In this document: in pieces, positions 1 to 9,336 of the stretch
How positions within the stretch are numbered: the first letter of the stretch is position 1
Layout: every line of letters begins with the position of its first letter
NCBI GenBank assembly: GCA_016708105.1
Contig: JADJGJ010000002.1
Span: 372,001-436,000, forward strand
DNA length: 64,000 bases
Direction: 5' to 3'
Source of the DNA: Crocinitomicaceae bacterium
GTDB lineage: Bacteria > Bacteroidota > Bacteroidia > Flavobacteriales_D > Crocinitomicaceae
Notes under the pieces: generated by a model
Seen by the model: only the letters and a program-made list of their open reading frames with translations
Told to the model about the DNA's origin: nothing
The model's database searches: none
Translations under genes and position numbers: made by a program

Positions 1-587
1 ATCAAGTTGATTTTGAACCCGGCTATTATCCAACTTACGGTGGGACATTTAAAAATTTGGAGGAAGCTCGGGCGCGACTATTGATTGCAGTTCCTGTAGC
101 GTTGCTTTTAATTTTTGTGTTGCTCTATTTTACATTTGGTTCAATCAAACAAGGACTACTTATTTACACAGCAATTCCGCTTTCTGCGATCGGAGGAATT
201 TTAGCCTTGTGGCTAAGAGATATGCCATTTAGCATTTCTGCCGGTGTTGGATTTATTGCGCTATTCGGCGTTGCGGTTCTAAATGGAATTGTTTTGATTG
301 CTGAATTTAATCGCCTTAAAAAAGATGGAATGACGGATGTGGTTGAGCGAATTTTTACGGGAACAAAAACAAGATTACGTCCTGTTATTATGACCGCTGC
401 GGTTGCCTCTCTCGGATTTTTACCAATGGCAATTTCGCACGGAAGTGGAGCCGAAGTTCAAAAGCCTTTAGCAACTGTTGTTATTGGTGGATTAACAACT
501 GCAACACTCTTAACACTCTTAGTTCTTCCGTGCATTTATTTTCTCGCCGAAGGCGGATATAAACGAAAATCAAAAAGAAAAAAATGA
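1..587 (+). CDS. Heavy-metal RND efflux pump, CzcA/CusA type (C-terminal part)
   Basis: The reading frame is open from base 3 to the stop, so the gene begins outside the window. The visible end starts with the pattern YGGTFKNLEEAR, which is typical of the last periplasmic segment of CzcA/CusA pumps. It then shows the four to five closing membrane helices and a basic tail (KRKSKRKK). These pumps are inner-membrane trimers that use the proton gradient to drive divalent or monovalent metal ions out through a TolC-type channel. The stop overlaps the start of the channel gene by 4 bases (ATGA), so the genes are co-translated. The substrate metal cannot be read from this fragment; the neighbouring Zn/Cd ATPase suggests zinc, cadmium or cobalt rather than copper. 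Confidence 0.9.
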   Translation, partial: QVDFEPGYYPTYGGTFKNLEEARARLLIAVPVALLLIFVLLYFTFGSIKQGLLIYTAIPLSAIGGILALWLRDMPFSISAGVGFIALFGVAVLNGIVLIAEFNRLKKDGMTDVVERIFTGTKTRLRPVIMTAAVASLGFLPMAISHGSGAEVQKPLATVVIGGLTTATLLTLLVLPCIYFLAEGGYKRKSKRKK

Positions 588-1822
588 AAATTTCCGAACC
601 TCTCGTTCTACTATTATTGCTGGTGGGAATTCCATCTTTTGGACAAGTTCAGGTTGTAACGCTTGATTCTGCATTGAGCATTGCTTATGCAAATAACAAA
701 GGCTTACAAGCCGTGACAGCCGAATCTGAGTACTATAGTTTTCAGAAAAAAACAAGTTCAGAATTACCAAAGACAGATGTTAGCTTGACTGTTGGGCAAT
801 ACAACAGTTATTATCGAACAGATAATAACCTGACAATTTCTCAAACGATTCCTTTCCCAACCGTATTTACTGCGAAATCATCTTTAGCAGAAGCAAATAT
901 TCAGTCCACTGATCTAAAATTCGAGATGTCGAAAAACGAACTGACCTATCACATTCGTGATATTTATTATCAGCTTCTTTTTTGGGAAGAGTATAGAAAT
1001 TTGTTACTGAGTCAAGATACGATGTACACGAATTTCTACAAAATTGCAGACCTTCGTTTGAGTGCTGGTGATGGAACACTGCTTGAAAAAACATCGTCCG
1101 AAACGCGTCTCAACGAAGTCAAAAATAATATTCTTCGACTTGATGCAACAATGGGCGGGCTTGCAAGTCAGTTACAAAGTCTAATGGGTGTTCCCATTCA
1201 AATCCTGATTTCTAAAGAAGAGGAATTTAAACGAACATTTATACTAAACTCAGATTCTTCTGCAATCGCATCTAATCCACAATTGGCTTATTTGCAACAA
1301 CAAATAGTCATTGCTGAAAGAGAACGTTCATTGATTAAAAGTGAGGTACTTCCAGAATTCAGAATTGGCTATTTTAATCAGTCTCTATATGGAAGTCCGC
1401 TTGACGCAACGAACACTACTTTCGCAGATGGATCGAATCGATTTCAAGGTATGCAGGTCGGTATAATAATTCCACTTTGGTTTGTTCCAGAAATGAACAA
1501 AAGTAATGCAGCTGAAAAACAAATTGAAATCGACCAGTTGACCTATGAAAATGAACAAATCATGCTACAAGGGTTGTACCAACAGGGCATTCAGTTTTAT
1601 CTCAGTTCACAACAAAAAATAACCTATTACGAATCATCAGCGTTAAAAAATGCTGAGTTTATAAAACGTCAATCTCGAATTGCTTATGAAAGTGGAGAGA
1701 TTGGTTATACAGAACACTTGTTGAATTTTCAGCAGGTTGTTTCTATTGAGGAAGGTTATCTCGAAGCAATTCAAGAACACAATCAAGCTGTCATTTATTT
1801 AGAATATTTAATTGGTCTTTAG
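584..1822 (+). CDS. TolC-family outer-membrane efflux channel (CzcC/CusC-like)
   Basis: A 412-aa protein with an N-terminal signal peptide (about residues 1-20, ending near SFGQ). The rest is the long alpha-helical and beta-strand mix of outer-membrane efflux proteins: two repeats rich in Gln, Asn and Glu with heptad-like helices (about residues 30-210 and 225-412). It should form the trimeric outer-membrane duct of the metal efflux complex. The start overlaps the stop of the pump gene by 4 bases and the adaptor gene follows after 18 bases, so the three form one operon in the order pump, channel, adaptor. Family assignment is by sequence style and position; I saw no motif that fixes the metal. 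Confidence 0.88.
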   Translation: MKISEPLVLLLLLVGIPSFGQVQVVTLDSALSIAYANNKGLQAVTAESEYYSFQKKTSSELPKTDVSLTVGQYNSYYRTDNNLTISQTIPFPTVFTAKSSLAEANIQSTDLKFEMSKNELTYHIRDIYYQLLFWEEYRNLLLSQDTMYTNFYKIADLRLSAGDGTLLEKTSSETRLNEVKNNILRLDATMGGLASQLQSLMGVPIQILISKEEEFKRTFILNSDSSAIASNPQLAYLQQQIVIAERERSLIKSEVLPEFRIGYFNQSLYGSPLDATNTTFADGSNRFQGMQVGIIIPLWFVPEMNKSNAAEKQIEIDQLTYENEQIMLQGLYQQGIQFYLSSQQKITYYESSALKNAEFIKRQSRIAYESGEIGYTEHLLNFQQVVSIEEGYLEAIQEHNQAVIYLEYLIGL

Positions 1823-1840
1823 ATCAGAAAAAAGGAAGAT

Positions 1841-3154
1841 ATGAAAACGATTATAAAAAATAAAATAATAGAAACGAGTAGAAGTAAATTCTTCTATTTG
1901 TTTATTATCTCTCTTTCACTCTTTGGATGTGGTGGAAGTGCGGAGGAAAAAGTAGATGAGCATGCAGGCGAACACGAAGATGCCGAAGATGTTGTTGAAT
2001 TAACTCAGTCGCAATATGAATCCGCAGAAGTTGGTTTGGGTAATGTGGAAATGCGCACGATCAGTGGAACAATTCCGGCAAGTGGTTTCTTAGATACACC
2101 TCCCCAAAGTAAGATAAGTATTTCTGCACCAATGGGAGGCTTTGTTAAATCAACAAAATTGCTTGAAGGTTCGCCTGTTAAAAAAGGTCAAGTTGTTGCT
2201 GTGATGCAACACCCTGATTACATTAAATTGCAGCAAGACTATCTAGAGAATGTTAGTCAACTTGAATTTCTAAAATCTGAATATGAACGTCAAGAAGAAT
2301 TGGCGAAAGAAAATGTGAATGCAAGAAAGTCACTAGAAAAAGCGAAAGCAGATTACAATACAACTAAAGCTACAGTTCAAGGACTAAAAGCAACATTGCA
2401 AATGCTTAACATTTCTATCACAGAATTAGAAAAAGGAGAAATTCAAAATACAGTGAATTTGTACTCACCCATTTCGGGTTACGTTACAAAAGTGAATACA
2501 AATATTGGTGCTTTTGTAAATCCTACTGATGTACTTTTCGAAATTGTTAACACACAAAAACTCCATGTTGAACTGACCATTTTTGAAAAAGATATTCCGA
2601 ATTTGGAAATTGGTCAACGGGTACTTTTTACATTGGCGGATGGAACAGAGTCGCGCGTTGCGCGAATTCAATTAATCGGTCGTGAAATTAGCCACGATAG
2701 AAGTATTCAGGTTCATTGCGAAATTGAAGGAGACGATATGGATTTAATTCCTGGTATGTATTTAAACGCAGTTATTGAAACAGATTCGGCGAAAGTAACT
2801 TCCTTGCCTGAAGAGGCCGTAGTACACTTTGAAGGAAAGGATTATATTTTTGTATTAACAGAGGGAGATCCGACATCTGATGAACACGCAGGACATAACG
2901 AGGAAGGACATGAAGAACACGAAGGAGAATCTGAAGAAGGACACGACGAACATGGACACGGTGGTGAAGGTGAGGAGCCTGCGGCCTACCATTTTCAAAT
3001 GATTGAAGTAACCAAAGGTGAACTTGACCTGGGCTATGTTCAAATAGTTTTACCTGATGGTTTTGATGCGAGCTCAAAAGTTGCTGTTAAAGGTGCATAC
3101 GCCATTCTTGCAAAAATGAAAAATAGCGAATCGGAAGGCGGACACGCACATTAA
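1841..3154 (+). CDS. RND efflux periplasmic adaptor (CzcB/CusB-like lipoprotein) with His-rich loops
   Basis: A 437-aa membrane-fusion protein that would link the inner-membrane pump to the TolC-like channel. The N-terminus has a membrane segment ending in a lipobox-like LFGC (about residue 30). A barrel-sandwich/lipoyl half-motif, a helical hairpin (about residues 125-190) and a second lipoyl half (about 200-235) follow, then a beta-barrel region. Two acidic His-rich stretches stand out: about residues 38-50 and a longer one at about 347-380 made of repeated H, E, D and G (HAGHNEEGHEEHEGE). Such loops bind Zn, Ni or Co in related adaptors, so this one probably buffers or senses metal in the periplasm. 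It ends the RND operon; a strong hairpin follows before the ATPase gene. Confidence 0.9.
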   Translation: MKTIIKNKIIETSRSKFFYLFIISLSLFGCGGSAEEKVDEHAGEHEDAEDVVELTQSQYESAEVGLGNVEMRTISGTIPASGFLDTPPQSKISISAPMGGFVKSTKLLEGSPVKKGQVVAVMQHPDYIKLQQDYLENVSQLEFLKSEYERQEELAKENVNARKSLEKAKADYNTTKATVQGLKATLQMLNISITELEKGEIQNTVNLYSPISGYVTKVNTNIGAFVNPTDVLFEIVNTQKLHVELTIFEKDIPNLEIGQRVLFTLADGTESRVARIQLIGREISHDRSIQVHCEIEGDDMDLIPGMYLNAVIETDSAKVTSLPEEAVVHFEGKDYIFVLTEGDPTSDEHAGHNEEGHEEHEGESEEGHDEHGHGGEGEEPAAYHFQMIEVTKGELDLGYVQIVLPDGFDASSKVAVKGAYAILAKMKNSESEGGHAH

Positions 3155-3161
3155 AAAAAAA

Positions 3162-3222
3162 TCAAAGTCCCTGCCCCTTTTTTCATAACCTAATAATTAG
3201 TTTTCGGGGCGGGGTACTTTGA
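3162..3222 (+). terminator. Strong GC-rich hairpin between the RND operon and the ATPase gene
   Basis: The arms TCAAAGTCCCTGCCCC and GGGGCGGGGTACTTTGA pair over about 16 positions, with one bulged base and one G-U pair. The loop is AT-rich, about 28 nt. No clean U-run follows, so it may act as an mRNA 3' stabiliser or partial terminator that sets the ATPase level rather than as a full stop. It sits 18 bases before the ATPase start codon. Confidence 0.5.
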
Positions 3223-3240
3223 GATTTATTAAACCACAAC

Positions 3241-5238
3241 ATGAATATAGATCCAAATCATAAACACACTTACGACGAACATGGTCAAATGACTTGTTGT
3301 TCGTTAGAAGAGAAAATTAATGCTAAAGCAGATGATAGTCACGATCATTCTCATGAGCACGGTGATAAGCATGTGTCTCATTGGAAAGAATATCTTCCAG
3401 CAATAGTCAGTTTTGTCTTATTACTTTTAGGAATTGTCCTCGACCAATTTATTCAACCCGAATTTTTCAAAGGAACTCCTCGATTAATTTTGTACATCTC
3501 TGCCTATATACCGGTTGGAATTCCCGTTCTTAAAGATGCTTTCAAAGCAATGCTGAAGGGTGATTTTTTCAGTGAGTTTTTCCTGATGAGTCTTGCTACT
3601 ATCGGTGCATTTGGAATTGAGGAATATCCTGAAGCGGTTGCTGTCATGTTATTTTATGCAATTGGTGAATTGTTTCAATCTGCTGCGGTTAAGCGCGCTA
3701 AACAAAGTATAAAAGCACTGCTGGATGTAAGACCCGATACCGCAACGGTTTTACGCGATGGAAATTCAATCACCACAAAACCGGATACAATTGCAATTGA
3801 CGAAATTATTCTTGTAAAAGCCGGGGAAAAAATTCCGTTGGATGGAATTTTACTAACGGAAAAAAGTAGTTTTAATACAGCTGCTTTAACAGGTGAAAGT
3901 AAACCGGATACAATCTACAAAGATGGAAATGTCTTGGCTGGTATGATTAATCTAGATCAAGTAATCGAAATTAAAGTCACAAAAAAATTCGCAGATAGTT
4001 CAATCAGCCGAATTTTAGAAATGGTTCAAAATGCAACTTCACGAAAAGCAAAAACAGAATTATTTATCCGAAAATTTGCAAGAATTTATACGCCGATTGT
4101 TGTTTTGTTAGCTACACTTTTAGTTCTAATTCCATATTTTTTTGTAAGTGAATATTCCGTTTCAGAGTGGCTTTATAGGGCGTTGATTTTTCTAGTTATT
4201 TCTTGTCCTTGCGCATTGGTTATTTCAATTCCGCTTGGATATTTTGGCGGTATTGGTGCAGCTTCGCGCAACGGAATTCTTTTTAAAGGATCTAATTATT
4301 TAGACCTGATGACAAAAGTTGATACAGTAGTAATGGATAAAACCGGAACACTCACAAAAGGCGTTTTTAAAGTGCAGCAAGTAAAGGCTGAAACAATGCA
4401 GGAAGAAAAATTTTTAAATATTGTCGCTGCGCTTGAATCAAATTCAACTCATCCTGTTGCAAAGGCAATTGTTGCGGAAAGTGATAAAAAGTTTAAAGAC
4501 ATTGATATTGATAGTGTCGAAGAAATTTCGGGACATGGTTTGAAAGGAAAATTAAATGGAGCTGTGATTTTGGCAGGTAACACAAAATTGCTAAAGAAGT
4601 TTAACATTGTTTATCCTGTTGATGTGGATAAGATTGTTGACACAATTGTTGTTGTTGCAATTGGAGAAAAATATGCAGGATATATTACCATCGCTGATGT
4701 AATAAAACCCGATGCAAAAAAAACAATTCAGGATTTAAACGCAATGGGAATTGAAACGGTGATGCTTTCGGGTGATAAGCAATCAGTCGTAGATGAGGTT
4801 GCAAGAGAACTTAAAATTGATCAGGCATTCGGAAATTTATTGCCCGAAGAAAAAGTGAAACATGTTGAGCGAATTAAAAATGAAAAATTAAGAACACTTG
4901 CATTTGTAGGAGATGGAATAAATGATGCGCCTGTTTTAGCCTTGAGTGATGTGGGCATTGCAATGGGCGGACTTGGAAGTGATGCCGCGATTGAAACTGC
5001 AGACGTGATTATTCAAACTGATCATCCTTCAAAAATTGTTACCGCAATTAAAATCGGAAAAACGACCAAAAAAATTGTTTGGCAAAATATTGGATTGGCT
5101 TTTGGAGTGAAAGCGATTGTTTTAATTTTGGGCGCAGGTGGATTAGCAACGATGTGGGAAGCTGTTTTTGCCGATGTTGGCGTGGCGCTTCTTGCAATTT
5201 TAAATGCGGTAAGAATTCAACGCTTTAAATTTAATTGA
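3241..5238 (+). CDS. Heavy-metal translocating P-type ATPase, Zn/Cd/Pb class (P1B-2 type)
   Basis: A 665-aa inner-membrane ATPase that exports soft divalent metals. The motifs are complete: TGES (about residue 217), CPC in the transport helix (about 322-324), the phosphorylated aspartate in DKTGTLT (about 366), HP in STHPVAKAI, and GDGINDAP (about 557). The Lys in the seventh helix and DVG in the last helix fit the Zn/Cd/Pb subgroup. There is no classical N-terminal HMA domain. Instead the first 45 residues hold a short MTCC motif and a His/Asp-rich stretch (HDHSHEHGDKH), which probably does the metal capture. It follows the RND operon on the same strand, so inner-membrane export into the periplasm and RND export across the outer membrane would work in series. 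Confidence 0.93.
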   Translation: MNIDPNHKHTYDEHGQMTCCSLEEKINAKADDSHDHSHEHGDKHVSHWKEYLPAIVSFVLLLLGIVLDQFIQPEFFKGTPRLILYISAYIPVGIPVLKDAFKAMLKGDFFSEFFLMSLATIGAFGIEEYPEAVAVMLFYAIGELFQSAAVKRAKQSIKALLDVRPDTATVLRDGNSITTKPDTIAIDEIILVKAGEKIPLDGILLTEKSSFNTAALTGESKPDTIYKDGNVLAGMINLDQVIEIKVTKKFADSSISRILEMVQNATSRKAKTELFIRKFARIYTPIVVLLATLLVLIPYFFVSEYSVSEWLYRALIFLVISCPCALVISIPLGYFGGIGAASRNGILFKGSNYLDLMTKVDTVVMDKTGTLTKGVFKVQQVKAETMQEEKFLNIVAALESNSTHPVAKAIVAESDKKFKDIDIDSVEEISGHGLKGKLNGAVILAGNTKLLKKFNIVYPVDVDKIVDTIVVVAIGEKYAGYITIADVIKPDAKKTIQDLNAMGIETVMLSGDKQSVVDEVARELKIDQAFGNLLPEEKVKHVERIKNEKLRTLAFVGDGINDAPVLALSDVGIAMGGLGSDAAIETADVIIQTDHPSKIVTAIKIGKTTKKIVWQNIGLAFGVKAIVLILGAGGLATMWEAVFADVGVALLAILNAVRIQRFKFN

Positions 5239-5447
5239 TTGAATTATGCAGGATAAAAACTTCATCATAGAAATCATTATGCAAAACAATCCCAGAATAA
5301 AAAGGGAAATATTAATGCCATTAAGCATTGAGTCATTAATAATGATCCAATCCCAAACGGAACTTGAAGTTTTGAATAACAAATAGTACAATTTATTGAG
5401 TAATAATTTGGCAATTAATTTTCAAAAAAAAATCACAGCATCATTTG

Positions 5448-5467
5448 AAATGGATTGCCATTTTTTT
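5448..5467 (+). terminator. Weak terminator after the P-type ATPase gene
   Basis: A 6-bp stem AAATGG/CCATTT with loop ATTG is followed directly by a T-run. It lies about 210 bases after the ATPase stop. The 5239-5505 gap otherwise holds only AT-rich DNA between convergent genes. Confidence 0.35.
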
Positions 5468-5477
5468 ATTGTCTAAT

Positions 5478-5498
5478 CCTTTAAAAAGGTTTTAAAGG
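5478..5498 (-). terminator. AT-rich hairpin after the outer-membrane protein gene
   Basis: A perfect 9-bp inverted repeat CCTTTAAAA/TTTTAAAGG with a 3-nt loop. It lies 7 bases beyond the stop of the minus-strand gene and is followed on that strand by an AT-rich tract with T-runs. The stem is weak because it is AT-rich. Confidence 0.35.
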
Positions 5499-5505
5499 AG
5501 AATTT

Positions 5506-7929
5506 TTAAAACTTATAACTGTAGCCAATTCTTATAACCTGGGTTTCATAATAATCGGTACTTGTATATCTAAAACCGTCTCCAAAAATTTCTTTTTTAA
5601 TAATCATTGTATTGAAAAGATCAGTTGCATTTAGAAAAAATTCACCCTTGCCTTTTTGAACGTTTTTTTTCAGACCTATATCAATTGTAAATCGTGAGTT
5701 AATTTTACCCTGAGGAATAAGGTCAGGGGCTAGATAAATGATTGTAAATTGTGCGTCAAAATTCTTTTCGAAATGAAAGATACAATTCAATTTTCCGTTT
5801 CCTGAAATTATTTCTTGTTTTCCGGCTGTGAAACTGTGAACTACTGGATACAGATTTATTACAGTAAAACTATCAATTTGATTGTGATAAGCATTCGCAC
5901 TTAAATTCAGTGAAAACCACTTTGATACTTTTTGCGAAAACATAATTTCAATCCCTGTGCTGTAACTTCGGTTCACATTTTGAAAAATCGCATAAATTAA
6001 ATTACTCCCGGCTACCGTACTTGAAATTCTTGTAATCGTTCCATCTGCGATGCGATGATAAAGAGCAGAATAGAAATAGCCCTTTTTCCAATTTGTTTTA
6101 TATGCGAGTTCAAACGAATTTGTAAACTGTGGACGCAGCGCAGGATTTCCAACTTTTATTATTTCTGCATCATCATATTTTGGAAAAATCCGAATATCAA
6201 CTTCATTTGGTCGGTCGACTCGGCGATTATAAAATGCAGACAATTTATTGTTGTCATTGAATTTGTAGGCAAATCTGAGGGTCGGAAAAGGTTGAGCATA
6301 ATTGTAGCCATCGCTTTTATAAGTATTATGATTCGGATTTACGTTATACTGCAACCCTACATATTCAGCCCGTAAACCAATTTCAGCTTCCAGTTTTTTT
6401 GTTTCAAAAATGTAATTACCGTAAATGGCAGGAATTATTTCGCTGTATGTAGCCCATCCACCTGCACTTGTATCTAACGGAGAGTTCAGTCCTGGAATAA
6501 ATTGCATGTTTGTTGGAATTTCTCTTCTTCTCAATTTGATTCCTGCTTCAATTCGACCATATTTTAAAGGCTGTACATAATCAATGTTAAAATCTGCAAC
6601 CTGTTCATCTGAAATTAATTTGAAGGCGTCGTAACCTGTATAAGATGGCATAATATTATCAAAAAAATATTTTTCGTCTTCGCGGTGAAACGTGTAATTG
6701 AAGCCAAAGTTTACCGAATGTCCCGGCTGTTTAAATTTATGCTGATAAAATAAAGAAGCCATAATGGTTGTCTTTAATTCATCTTCGAGAAATTGCCAAA
6801 GGCGGTAACGGTCAGACAAGTCTTCGTTAAAAAAAGGTTGATCACCGCGATCAATAATTCGTTCACTGCTAAACAATCCGGACAAAGTAAACGTATTGTG
6901 TTCATTGATGTTCCAGTCAAACCCTGTCTTAATCGCAATCAATCCTGTATTTCTGTTCCGTTTGAGTTGTTGATTTATAATCGTGCCATCGTCATACGTG
7001 CGGGTCACGAATTCATTTTTATTTAATGTTTGGGTATATAAATAATCTCCTTGAAAAAATAAATTGATTTTATTCTTTCGATAGTTCAGCGAGAGTGACG
7101 GATTTATTTTTGGGGTAAACTGATATTGGGGTCGAATTGTTGGTAAATTTTCTTTACGTATCCATAATGAACCTAGCCCGGTTGAAAGTCCCACCTTTCC
7201 ATTAAAACCTTCCTGTTTCTCTTTTTTCATTATGATATTAATAATTCCTGCGTTTCCATTAGCATCAAATTTTGCTGACGGATTATTAATAATTTCTATT
7301 CGTTCTACAGAAGATGCCGGAATATTATCAAGTCCGGATTGACCGCCAAATCCTGTTAAGGAAGTTTGTTTACCATCAATTAAAATTGTTACCTGATCAC
7401 TTCCGCGTAAAAGCACTTTACCATCTTGAATTGTAATGCCGGGTAAGTTTTGAAGCATTTGTAAAACAGACCCACCGCTTTGAGAAATATTGTCTTCGAC
7501 AGAATAGATTTTTTTGTCCATTTTAATACTGATGTCATCTTGATTTACGCTAATAGTTACTTCGCCCAAAACAGAAGTCGATTGATCTAATTCCACCGTT
7601 GTTAAGTTTAAAAATTCACTAAGAGTTCCAACATACAGAGGTTCACTTTTGGATTGATATCCAATGAAAGAAAATGCCAAATAATAATCTCCGGGTTTTA
7701 AATCTGCAATTGTAAATCGACCTTCTTCGTTGGTAATTGTTCCTGTAACAAAAACGCTATCGCTTGCTGTTTTTAAGACAACCTTAACAAACGGCAGAAC
7801 GGCTTGTGTTTTTTTATCTATTACCACACCTGAAATTGTTATAGACGTTTCCTGAGCAACTGAACTCAAATCACACATGGTGAAAAGTAAAAGTGCGAAA
7901 GTTGATTTAATTAATAAGTGTTTCATCAA
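5506..7929 (-). CDS. TonB-linked outer-membrane beta-barrel protein with carboxypeptidase-like domain
   Basis: An 807-aa outer-membrane protein. The layout is a signal peptide (about 1-26), a carboxypeptidase-D-like regulatory domain with the usual pattern GVVIDKKTQAVLPFVKV (about 32-115), a plug domain containing GSDQVTILIDGKQT and IEIINNPSAKFDANG (about 140-235), then a barrel of about 550 residues ending in an aromatic GYSYKF. This is the layout of the outer-membrane beta-barrel family related to TonB-dependent receptors, common in Bacteroidota, and such proteins import or bind metal chelates, peptides or sugars. No SusD partner is present, so a polysaccharide locus is unlikely. Its place upstream of the PepSY-like genes and metal efflux operon hints at a role in envelope or metal homeostasis, which is inference. 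Confidence 0.85.
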   Translation of the reverse strand: MMKHLLIKSTFALLLFTMCDLSSVAQETSITISGVVIDKKTQAVLPFVKVVLKTASDSVFVTGTITNEEGRFTIADLKPGDYYLAFSFIGYQSKSEPLYVGTLSEFLNLTTVELDQSTSVLGEVTISVNQDDISIKMDKKIYSVEDNISQSGGSVLQMLQNLPGITIQDGKVLLRGSDQVTILIDGKQTSLTGFGGQSGLDNIPASSVERIEIINNPSAKFDANGNAGIINIIMKKEKQEGFNGKVGLSTGLGSLWIRKENLPTIRPQYQFTPKINPSLSLNYRKNKINLFFQGDYLYTQTLNKNEFVTRTYDDGTIINQQLKRNRNTGLIAIKTGFDWNINEHNTFTLSGLFSSERIIDRGDQPFFNEDLSDRYRLWQFLEDELKTTIMASLFYQHKFKQPGHSVNFGFNYTFHREDEKYFFDNIMPSYTGYDAFKLISDEQVADFNIDYVQPLKYGRIEAGIKLRRREIPTNMQFIPGLNSPLDTSAGGWATYSEIIPAIYGNYIFETKKLEAEIGLRAEYVGLQYNVNPNHNTYKSDGYNYAQPFPTLRFAYKFNDNNKLSAFYNRRVDRPNEVDIRIFPKYDDAEIIKVGNPALRPQFTNSFELAYKTNWKKGYFYSALYHRIADGTITRISSTVAGSNLIYAIFQNVNRSYSTGIEIMFSQKVSKWFSLNLSANAYHNQIDSFTVINLYPVVHSFTAGKQEIISGNGKLNCIFHFEKNFDAQFTIIYLAPDLIPQGKINSRFTIDIGLKKNVQKGKGEFFLNATDLFNTMIIKKEIFGDGFRYTSTDYYETQVIRIGYSYKF

Positions 7930-7968
7930 TTTTTGAAATTTTGAGTGTATTTTAAAACATTCAAATCA

Positions 7969-8706
7969 TCACTTTTTCTTTTTGTCAAAGTTAAAATTTG
8001 TAACCCACATTATTTGGGCAAGATTAAACAGACGAAGATCGTGCTGTTGATTTCGAGTAGCCGTCTGTAATAAATAACCAAGTTCAATTTTTCCCATTTT
8101 TCCCAGATTAAGTCCAACACCTACGTATGACCAATTTTCACTGAAAGTTGCATTCTTGGCTCCTGTCAGACTAAAATAGAATTCGTTGTAAGTGTTAAAA
8201 TAGAACTCGTTTTTTTCAAGTGTTTTACCCTGCAAAGGCATATTAAAACCAACCTGATACCTAAAACGAGTAGATAACGGGTAAGTCGCTAAATTCTTGT
8301 TTTGTGTAAAGCGTTCTTCAAATCGAAACCTATTTATTAAGCGACCTTTAGAAATAGGAAATGAAAAAATAACTTGTTGCCACAAACGATGCTCATTAGA
8401 GAAAGCGCTATTTAACGGATTATTCCGTTGGTAAGTATAACTTCCTGCAAAATTGAGATTTGGAGAATAAACGTATATAATACTAGGTTGGATATACAAT
8501 TGAAAATCGGTTGCCGGATAATCTATGCCATTTATAACTCGATCAAATCCGTCAATTGTAGTGGAAGCAAAAAAATTGTAGTTTATTTTTTTTGTAATTT
8601 TTCCGGTTTGATTAATGGCAGGTAAAAATCCAAAAAAGGTCAAATTTTGCGCCATAGAGGCTGAACCAAAAAGACCAAACGAAATGACTATAATAAGTTT
8701 TTTCAT
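7969..8706 (-). CDS. DUF2490-like outer-membrane or periplasmic protein
   Basis: A 245-aa secreted protein. The start is set at the ATG giving MKKLIIVISFGLFGS, because it makes a clean signal peptide and lies 4 bases after the upstream stop; a longer reading of 24 more residues would run into the upstream gene. The mature part is rich in alternating aromatic and polar residues, with phrases such as NRFRFEERF and RFRYQVGFNMPL that are typical of DUF2490 beta-barrel-like proteins in Bacteroidota. The function of that family is not known. It is probably co-transcribed with the PepSY-like gene just upstream. Confidence 0.65.
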   Translation of the reverse strand: MKKLIIVISFGLFGSASMAQNLTFFGFLPAINQTGKITKKINYNFFASTTIDGFDRVINGIDYPATDFQLYIQPSIIYVYSPNLNFAGSYTYQRNNPLNSAFSNEHRLWQQVIFSFPISKGRLINRFRFEERFTQNKNLATYPLSTRFRYQVGFNMPLQGKTLEKNEFYFNTYNEFYFSLTGAKNATFSENWSYVGVGLNLGKMGKIELGYLLQTATRNQQHDLRLFNLAQIMWVTNFNFDKKKK

Positions 8707-8710
8707 AGTG

Positions 8711-9220
8711 TCAATTTTGTGATGGTATTGGTTCAGCTTCAACCTCAACTTTCCGCAAAAGACTTCCTTGCGAATCAAAGAATAATTCGAAATAGTTCGT
8801 TGACTTTTCAGAAGTCCCTTTTACCAAAATTTCATAACGTAAATTTGTTTGAGGATTCACTTCTTGGCATTCAATAATTTTATACGCCGAAAAGAGACTG
8901 TCTAAAGAAACTGTAATTGTCGCTTGAACATTAGAGGGAATTGCGACGAAATTTCTAAAAATCTCAATTTCAATTAATGTGTCGTTTTTGAAAGCGAGGG
9001 AATATTTTTCGCCATTAAAACTAAATTCACTTTCTATTAGGATCAAATCTTCGCCTTTTTCTACATAGAATTTCAGTTTGGTAGCCGAAGGATAATTTGA
9101 AGATATATAATTTTGAATTATCGCAGGCACATCTTTTGTGCGCATATTTTTCTCTTGACCAAAAAGTACTTGATGGCCTAAAACAGATGCGAATAGTATT
9201 ATGAACGATTTCAATTTCAT
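8711..9220 (-). CDS. PepSY-like secreted protein
   Basis: A 169-aa protein with a signal peptide (about 1-21, ending LFGQ). The mature part begins VPAIIQNYISSNYPSA and continues with beta-strands. It matches the pattern of the PepSY-like (beta-lactamase-inhibitor-like) fold, where a helix carrying a hydrophobic 'YP.A' turn precedes strands with aromatic residues. It is the first of three such genes in this block. In Bacteroidota they often sit beside two-component systems and are induced by envelope or metal stress. No ligand is known. The stop lies 4 bases ahead of the DUF2490-like gene. Confidence 0.65.
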   Translation of the reverse strand: MKLKSFIILFASVLGHQVLFGQEKNMRTKDVPAIIQNYISSNYPSATKLKFYVEKGEDLILIESEFSFNGEKYSLAFKNDTLIEIEIFRNFVAIPSNVQATITVSLDSLFSAYKIIECQEVNPQTNLRYEILVKGTSEKSTNYFELFFDSQGSLLRKVEVEAEPIPSQN

Positions 9221-9336
9221 TTCAATTTTATTTGGATTAATTCAAATCATCTGGTAAATAAATAAACAACGAGCAATTTCACGACACAATAAAATCAATC
9301 ATTAAATTATCAAGTCGTAAAATCCATCTCGCAATT

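Noticed and set aside
2772..3077. Long minus-strand frames opposite the adaptor gene
   Set aside because: They are shadows of the His/Glu-rich coding region and have no protein-like composition.
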